A stretch of 28,953 nt of DNA from Prevotella sp. CAG:732 (GTDB lineage: Bacteria > Bacteroidota > Bacteroidia > Bacteroidales > Bacteroidaceae), in assembly GCA_000436035.1 (NCBI GenBank), contig FR893286.1, forward strand, positions 1-28,953, in the 5' to 3' direction. Each line of letters opens with the position of its first letter. Position 1 is the first letter of the stretch. The position numbers and the translations under genes are program-made. Below, in pieces: positions 24,601 to 28,953 of the stretch. The notes beneath the pieces are model-generated. The model had not been told where the DNA came from. It saw only the letters and a program-made list of their open reading frames with translations, and searched no databases.

Positions 24601-25937
24601 CAAACATCCTCTCTGAAAGCGATTTCTTCACCTCGATAGGAAGCGTCGAATACACCTTTATTATATATAATGTGTCCATTGCAGAGCGTTTGCTCCACTC
24701 GCCACTGATATTCATGTCCCTCCATCGGACTCCACAAGCACTTGCTTTGTATTTCATCCTTGGTAACAGTCCAAGGAGAATGAGGGCGCACAATGACAAT
24801 GTCTGCCTGGTATCCCTTACGCAAATAGCCACGTCGTGCCACCCCGAACAAACTCGCTGGACGATGCGACATCAGTTCCACCATCTTTTGGATGGAAAGC
24901 ACCCCCTCGTCCACCAATTCCAACATGGTAACCAAGGAGAACTGTATCATAGGCATTCCAGAAGCAGCCTTGGCGCATCCTCCCTGCTTGTCTTTCCATT
25001 CATGGGGAGCATGGTCGGTACCAATGACTGCGATTCTGCCATCATTCAAAGCCTGTCGCAAAGCCGTTCTGTCGTTTAAGGTCTTCACGGCAGGATTACA
25101 TTTGATGAGCGAGCCCTTGGTTGCATAGTCCTTATCGGTGAAAAAGAGGTGAGCAATCACAGCCTCGCCCGTGATATTGTCATCCTTGCCCAAGAGTTCC
25201 AATTCCTGCGCCGTTGTCAAGTGAGCGATATGCAAGCGTGCCCCCGATTCCTTGGCGAGCTTTACCGCCAATCGACTACTCTCCAAACAAGCCTCAGCAC
25301 TTCGAATCTCCGGATGATACTTCACATCCGGGTCTTCCCCATACTTTTCCTTGTAGGCTGCCATATTACGGTTGATGATGTCGGTATCCTCACAATGAGT
25401 CATCACAGGCAAGTCCAAGCGATGGGCAGTCTGGAAGATTTTCTGCAAGGCATCATATTGATCGACAAGCATATTACCAGTACTCGAACCCATAAAGAGT
25501 TTGATACCTGGGATTCTATTCTTATCCAACTTCTCGAACAATTCCACGTTATCATTAGTAGCCCCGAAGAAGAAACTATAGTTCACATGACTTTTCTCCT
25601 TTGCCAAAGCGAACTTTTCCTCCAATGTCTCCAACGTGGTGGTTTGAGGCTGGGTATTAGGCATTTCGAAGTAAGAGGTAACGCCACCGAATGCAGCCGC
25701 CCTACTCTCACTCTCGATATCAGCCTTGCGTGTCAAGCCCGGTTCACGAAAATGAACATGATCGTCAATGACACCTGGCAAAACAAAACACCCCGAGGCA
25801 TCAATTACTCGATCACAGACACCACGGGGAGCTTCACCTTCATATATTTCGGAAATTTGTTCATCATCTACCAAGAGGTCGCCCTCGAAAGAGCGTCCCT
25901 CGTTGACGATGATGCCATCTTTTATCAATATTTTCAT
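24600..25937 (-). CDS. pyrC: Dihydroorotase
   Basis: A 445-residue amidohydrolase catalysing cyclisation of carbamoyl-aspartate to dihydroorotate in pyrimidine synthesis. The class I pattern is intact: DDHVHFREPG with His60 and His62, substrate Arg64, Lys146 in GIKLFMGSS as the candidate carboxylated lysine, His181 (MTHCED), His236/His239 (LHIAHLTT), and catalytic Asp308 in GTDHAPH. Allantoinases and hydantoinases share this fold, but HFREPG and GTDHAPH favour dihydroorotase; class I proteins are also called pyrC or pyrX. The stop overlaps the next ATG by one base, giving translational coupling, and the start lies 22 nt after the DUF4369 gene. Confidence 0.92.
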   Translation of the reverse strand: MKILIKDGIIVNEGRSFEGDLLVDDEQISEIYEGEAPRGVCDRVIDASGCFVLPGVIDDHVHFREPGLTRKADIESESRAAAFGGVTSYFEMPNTQPQTTTLETLEEKFALAKEKSHVNYSFFFGATNDNVELFEKLDKNRIPGIKLFMGSSTGNMLVDQYDALQKIFQTAHRLDLPVMTHCEDTDIINRNMAAYKEKYGEDPDVKYHPEIRSAEACLESSRLAVKLAKESGARLHIAHLTTAQELELLGKDDNITGEAVIAHLFFTDKDYATKGSLIKCNPAVKTLNDRTALRQALNDGRIAVIGTDHAPHEWKDKQGGCAKAASGMPMIQFSLVTMLELVDEGVLSIQKMVELMSHRPASLFGVARRGYLRKGYQADIVIVRPHSPWTVTKDEIQSKCLWSPMEGHEYQWRVEQTLCNGHIIYNKGVFDASYRGEEIAFREDV

Positions 25938-25959
25938 GCTATATACATTTTGCTATGGA

Positions 25960-26793
25960 TTATTTTCCCATTGCATTCTCCTGACCCGGTTCTTTCTCTG
26001 GAATAGTAGGTTTAGCCAAGTCGTTGGCTGTAGGAACTGGAGCTGCATTAGGGTCTATCTGAGGAGCTTGCACGGATGGAGCAGCCATCTCTGCATCGCG
26101 AGTTCCATTCATAATCTGTTGGTTCTCTTGTGCCTTCTGATAGAAGTCCTTCACGTATGGATCATTCTTGAAGGTATCAGTAGCCTTGCTCATGATGTCT
26201 TCTATCCATGGAGTCAGCATTGGGTATTCCTCTTGCACGGTCAACATAAAGAAGACACCAGGACCCAAGACATTGTCAAAGTTATCGGTCACAAAGGTGG
26301 TCACCAATTTATCTTCTTGATCAGCCAACTTCATCGCTTCCTCATTCAACTTCTGCACCACCACATTCATGTCGCTACCATCCATGATAGCTTGGTCATG
26401 CTTATGTACCAATTCCATCTGCTGGTTTTGCAGCTGTTGGTATTTCTTCAAGAAAGCAAACAACTTATCATTGAGAGGCGTACCACTAACGATACGCTGT
26501 GTATCATCGAGCTTAACAGTGATATCGCCACTTTCCAGCACCAAAGGGAGCACCTGAGCATCATCCATAAAAATATTTGCCATCTTCACGGAATCTAGGT
26601 TGCCACTGAAATGGAACTGTCCATGGACAACGTCACACGAATCTATATTTTTGAATTCGTTTCCTTTTAAGGTTTTCAGGTATAGCATACGCCCATCCAA
26701 AGTACTCACGTTGGAAGTTCCTTGGACGTTATAGCTATTGGCACATGAGGTCATTGCCAACAAGGTGATGAACGCATAAAGTATTTTATTCAT
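25960..26793 (-). CDS. DUF4369-type lipoprotein
   Basis: A 277-residue lipoprotein from the ATG at 26793. The longer frame opens at TTG 26826 and would add 11 residues ahead of the signal peptide, so it is rejected. Lipobox AMTSC gives lipid-Cys17. Residues about 20-110 are a DUF4369-like beta-sandwich (GRMLYLKTLKGNEFKNIDSCDV, VLPLVLESGDITVKLDD), the domain found at the N terminus of Bacteroidetes thiol:disulfide lipoproteins. No thioredoxin CXXC domain follows; instead there is a helical region (about 115-230) and a Pro/Ala-rich tail. Function unknown. It is upstream of pyrC by 22 nt. Confidence 0.82.
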   Translation of the reverse strand: MNKILYAFITLLAMTSCANSYNVQGTSNVSTLDGRMLYLKTLKGNEFKNIDSCDVVHGQFHFSGNLDSVKMANIFMDDAQVLPLVLESGDITVKLDDTQRIVSGTPLNDKLFAFLKKYQQLQNQQMELVHKHDQAIMDGSDMNVVVQKLNEEAMKLADQEDKLVTTFVTDNFDNVLGPGVFFMLTVQEEYPMLTPWIEDIMSKATDTFKNDPYVKDFYQKAQENQQIMNGTRDAEMAAPSVQAPQIDPNAAPVPTANDLAKPTIPEKEPGQENAMGK

Positions 26794-26815
26794 AAGCTTT
26801 CTGTATTTCGGGTAA

Positions 26816-26823
26816 CAAAAGTA
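26816..26823 (-). promoter_or_regulatory. Possible -7 element of the DUF4369-pyrC unit
   Basis: TACTTTTG fits TAnnTTTG. TTTC is at the -33 position (near consensus), 20 nt upstream. The start codon lies 23 nt beyond the box. Confidence 0.45.
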
Positions 26824-26882
26824 CAACCTTATATTGAAGTACGGAAAAAAATTTATGCTATTTAATTGAATATTGCAACTAT

Positions 26883-27314
26883 TTAGTATTTTTTGGCAAT
26901 TTCCTTCTTCAACTCAGCTGAAATGCGATGTGTAGTATATAGCTCCAACAAGGCTGCGATGAGAAGCAGCAAAACCCACTTATTATAAAAATAGGTAATG
27001 TAGGTCTCATAATTGGAGAACCAATGACGAGCAAAAGCATATACCGTATCGACCATCGAGATGCCCGACAACACAAAACAGATGTCAGCTACCGCCTGAA
27101 TACGCTTCAAGCGATGGATGACCATGGACTTTCCCTCATAGAGTTGGATGGACTGCATCACACTAAACAATACCGTACCCAACAAGAACACCCAGCAGGT
27201 ATAAAGCAACATCTGTGGATGGATGAAACCAAATGCAAAGCAACCTGCGCCGACAACCATCAGCACACCGCCCAACAAGAAAATAGCACTCTGTACTTTA
27301 CTCAACTGTTTCAT
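26883..27314 (-). CDS. Small integral membrane protein with four helices
   Basis: A 143-residue protein with hydrophobic segments at about 10-30, 33-55, 72-92 and 108-126, and a short basic C terminus (ELKKEIAKKY). I do not recognise a family with confidence; small four-helix proteins of this kind are often placed beside divIC in Bacteroidales. Its start codon lies inside the end of divIC (17-bp overlap), so it is translated from the same mRNA, and an envelope or division-related role is a guess from position only. Confidence 0.8.
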   Translation of the reverse strand: MKQLSKVQSAIFLLGGVLMVVGAGCFAFGFIHPQMLLYTCWVFLLGTVLFSVMQSIQLYEGKSMVIHRLKRIQAVADICFVLSGISMVDTVYAFARHWFSNYETYITYFYNKWVLLLLIAALLELYTTHRISAELKKEIAKKY

Positions 27315-27645
27315 TTTCTATCTCTTCATCATTATTTTTAGGCAAATCTGTACTCAGCACAAAGATATCCTCATCATCGGCTTTCATGAAATAGCGTTCT
27401 CTTGCTATCTTCTCATAAGCCTTGGTACCCATGCGCATCTCTCTCAACACCTTGGAATCCTCGGTGTATCTCGCCGTGTATTTTTTTATCTCAGAACGCA
27501 AGTTGCTGATCTGAATTTGGTATTTCACGTGCTGACAGATGCTATTGTCGTCAATAACACCTACCACCAAAACTCCCACAATTATCACTATAAGATACTT
27601 ATAATGAGAGAGATAACTCCAGATTACGCCTAATTGTTTACTCAT
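27298..27645 (-). CDS. Septum formation initiator, FtsB/DivIC family
   Basis: A 115-residue bitopic membrane protein. One transmembrane helix (about 18-34, IVIIVGVLVVGVI) is followed by a periplasmic coiled coil (about 36-72, QIQISNLRSEIKKY) and the conserved MRMGTKAYEKIARERYFMKADDEDIFV block of FtsB/DivIC proteins. These join FtsL and FtsQ to activate septal peptidoglycan synthesis. The C-terminal acidic tail is short. It overlaps the downstream membrane-protein gene by 17 bp and is the first gene of the - strand train, divergent from dnaX with a 69-bp gap. Confidence 0.9.
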   Translation of the reverse strand: MSKQLGVIWSYLSHYKYLIVIIVGVLVVGVIDDNSICQHVKYQIQISNLRSEIKKYTARYTEDSKVLREMRMGTKAYEKIARERYFMKADDEDIFVLSTDLPKNNDEEIENETVE

Positions 27646-27660
27646 TTATTTCCTTATTTT

Positions 27661-27692
27661 TTTGCAAAGATAATATTTTTTTGTTATCTTTG
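27661..27692 (+). promoter_or_regulatory. dnaX promoter
   Basis: TTTG (27661-27664), 20-nt spacer, TATCTTTG (27685-27692), a full match to the Bacteroidetes consensus. The start codon is 22 nt beyond the -7 box. Confidence 0.85.
27665..27672 (-). promoter_or_regulatory. -7 element of the divIC operon
   Basis: TATCTTTG on the - strand, 19 nt ahead of the divIC ATG. It is the other arm of the palindrome that includes the dnaX -7 box. No TTTG at its -33 position. Confidence 0.6.
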
Positions 27693-27714
27693 CATCATCA
27701 TTTAAGAAAAAATA

Positions 27715-28953
27715 ATGGAAGAATACATTGTTTCTGCAAGAAAGTACCGTCCGATGAGCTTCGACTCCGTAGTAGGACAGAGTGCTTTGACCACGACTTT
27801 GAAGAATGCCGTGAAGAGCGGAAAGCTCGCTCACGCCTACCTTTTCTGTGGTCCACGTGGTGTGGGCAAGACAACCTGTGCCCGTATTTTCGCCAAGACC
27901 ATCAACTGCGAGCATCCCCGTGAAGACGGTGAGGCTTGCAACGAGTGTGAAAGTTGCAAGGCGTTCAATGAGCAGCGTTCCTTCAACATCTTTGAGTTGG
28001 ATGCCGCCAGCAACAATGGCGTCGAGCAAATCAAGGCCCTCATGGAACAGACCCGCATACCTCCTCAGGTAGGCAAGTACAAGGTGTTTATCATCGATGA
28101 GGTCCACATGCTCAGTTCCGCAGCCTTCAATGCCTTTCTGAAGACATTGGAGGAGCCACCTTCGCATGTCATCTTCATCCTCGCCACTACCGAGAAGCAC
28201 AAGATTCTGCCAACCATCCTCAGCCGTTGTCAGATTTATGACTTCGAGCGCATGACGGTGCCAAACACCATCAAGCACCTTGCCATGGTAGCTGAGAAAG
28301 AAGGTATCAAATATGAAGAGCAAGCATTGGCTGTCATCGCCGAAAAGGCAGATGGCGGTATGCGTGATGCACTCTCCATCTTCGACCAGGCTGCCAGCTT
28401 CTGCCAAGGCGACATCACCTACAAGAAAGTCATCGAAGACCTCAATGTGCTCGACAGCGACAACTATTTCAAGTTTGTCGATTTAGCTCTCGCCAACAAG
28501 GTAAGCGAGATGATGGTACTCCTCAACAACATCATCAACAAAGGTTTCGACGGTGGCATCCTCATCCAAGGTCTTGCCCAGCATGTTCGTAATGTCATGA
28601 TGGCAAAAGACCCACAGACCTTGCCTCTCTTGGAAACCAGCGACGAGCAGAAAGCCAAATATCAGGCACAAGCACAGGCTGCTCCTACACCTTTTTTATA
28701 TAAGGCACTCAAAATCATGAACGATTGTGATGTGCAATACCGACAGAGCTCCAACAAACGACTGTTGGTGGAACTGACACTCATCCAAGTGGGCCAGATT
28801 ACCCAACCAGAAGACAAAGACGTGCCTAGTGCGGGGCGTACGCCCCATAGATTAAAATCCCTGTTTCAGAAACTGATTGCTCCGCTTAAGCCTGTTGCTC
28901 AGGGTGCAGGTGCGGCGCAAGAAGGCAGCAAGAAGGTGGAAGCCATTCCTGCT
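27715..28953 (+). CDS. dnaX: DNA polymerase III subunit gamma/tau (3' end outside window)
   Basis: An open frame of 413 codons running off the window, starting MEEYIVSARKYRPMSFDSVVGQ. It encodes the clamp-loader ATPase of the replicase. Visible parts: Walker A GPRGVGKT (46-53), zinc-binding cysteines 65, 75, 78 and 81, Walker B FIIDEVHM (125-132), sensor 1 ATTE, and the SRC motif (LSRCQIYDF) carrying the arginine finger. The collar domain III continues to about residue 365, and a low-complexity tau-type tail begins after it. I see no A-rich slippery site of the E. coli gamma-frameshift kind in the visible part. Promoter immediately upstream, divergent from divIC. Confidence 0.95.
   Translation, partial: MEEYIVSARKYRPMSFDSVVGQSALTTTLKNAVKSGKLAHAYLFCGPRGVGKTTCARIFAKTINCEHPREDGEACNECESCKAFNEQRSFNIFELDAASNNGVEQIKALMEQTRIPPQVGKYKVFIIDEVHMLSSAAFNAFLKTLEEPPSHVIFILATTEKHKILPTILSRCQIYDFERMTVPNTIKHLAMVAEKEGIKYEEQALAVIAEKADGGMRDALSIFDQAASFCQGDITYKKVIEDLNVLDSDNYFKFVDLALANKVSEMMVLLNNIINKGFDGGILIQGLAQHVRNVMMAKDPQTLPLLETSDEQKAKYQAQAQAAPTPFLYKALKIMNDCDVQYRQSSNKRLLVELTLIQVGQITQPEDKDVPSAGRTPHRLKSLFQKLIAPLKPVAQGAGAAQEGSKKVEAIPA
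28833..28846. repeat. GC-rich palindrome inside dnaX
   Basis: Perfect 14-bp palindrome GGGGCGTACGCCCC in the tau-linker part of dnaX, in clear contrast to the local base composition. It is read as AGRTPH in the protein. Confidence 0.6.

Noticed and set aside
25149..26598. Two overlapping + strand open frames opposite pyrC and the DUF4369 gene
   Set aside because: Shadows of real - strand genes; they overlap each other and show no family features.
27646..28407. 253-codon - strand open frame opposite dnaX
   Set aside because: dnaX on the + strand has all clamp-loader motifs; the antisense frame is a shadow.
28640..28953. Programmed frameshift site for a short DnaX (gamma)
   Set aside because: No A-rich slippery heptamer followed by a stem-loop in the visible part; the gene is cut by the window end.

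Overview
The window looks like a chromosomal segment of a gut or oral Bacteroidales bacterium, most likely Prevotella/Segatella. Grounds: moderate-to-low GC; Bacteroidetes-type promoters (TTTG, about 20 nt, TAnnTTTG) ahead of several genes; little Shine-Dalgarno signal; SusC-like outer-membrane receptor, DUF5689 and DUF4369 lipoproteins; and a hybrid two-component regulator with an AraC output domain. The species is inferred, not proven.

Left part (1-8900): a TonB-dependent receptor-like protein, a DUF5689 lipoprotein and a lipoprotein with two OB-fold-like modules form one + strand operon closed by a terminator. After about 900 bp of repeat-rich noncoding DNA comes a two-gene cassette (a 55-aa putative antitoxin and a GNAT acetyltransferase), then rpmE2 (ribosomal protein L31 type B), then a surface lipoprotein nuclease of the DNA/RNA non-specific endonuclease family. 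The receptor, OB-fold lipoproteins and nuclease would fit capture and digestion of extracellular nucleic acid. The cassette is bracketed by an exact 38-bp direct repeat, with copies exactly 900 bp apart, that carries the upstream half of a promoter. Each copy now drives one of the two transcripts.

Middle (8878-17476): two related Trp/Tyr/Asp-rich lipoproteins on the - strand are divergent from a 1292-aa hybrid two-component protein. That protein keeps sensor propellers, Y_Y_Y, one membrane segment, the histidine-bearing DHp helices, receiver and AraC domain, but has no room for an HATPase_c domain. Glutathione peroxidase and a stand-alone TrpB2 follow. Two short promoter-to-terminator units in the intergenic regions are candidate small RNAs.

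Right part (17477-28953): a long - strand gene train runs from divIC through a small membrane protein, a DUF4369 lipoprotein, dihydroorotase, a stand-alone MetH activation-domain protein, a metallophosphoesterase, a PlsC acyltransferase and a family 2 glycosyltransferase to mfd. Several junctions overlap or nearly touch. dnaX leaves divergently on the + strand and runs off the window. The two transcripts start from a small palindromic back-to-back promoter. No tRNA, rRNA, insertion sequence or CRISPR array was recognised.
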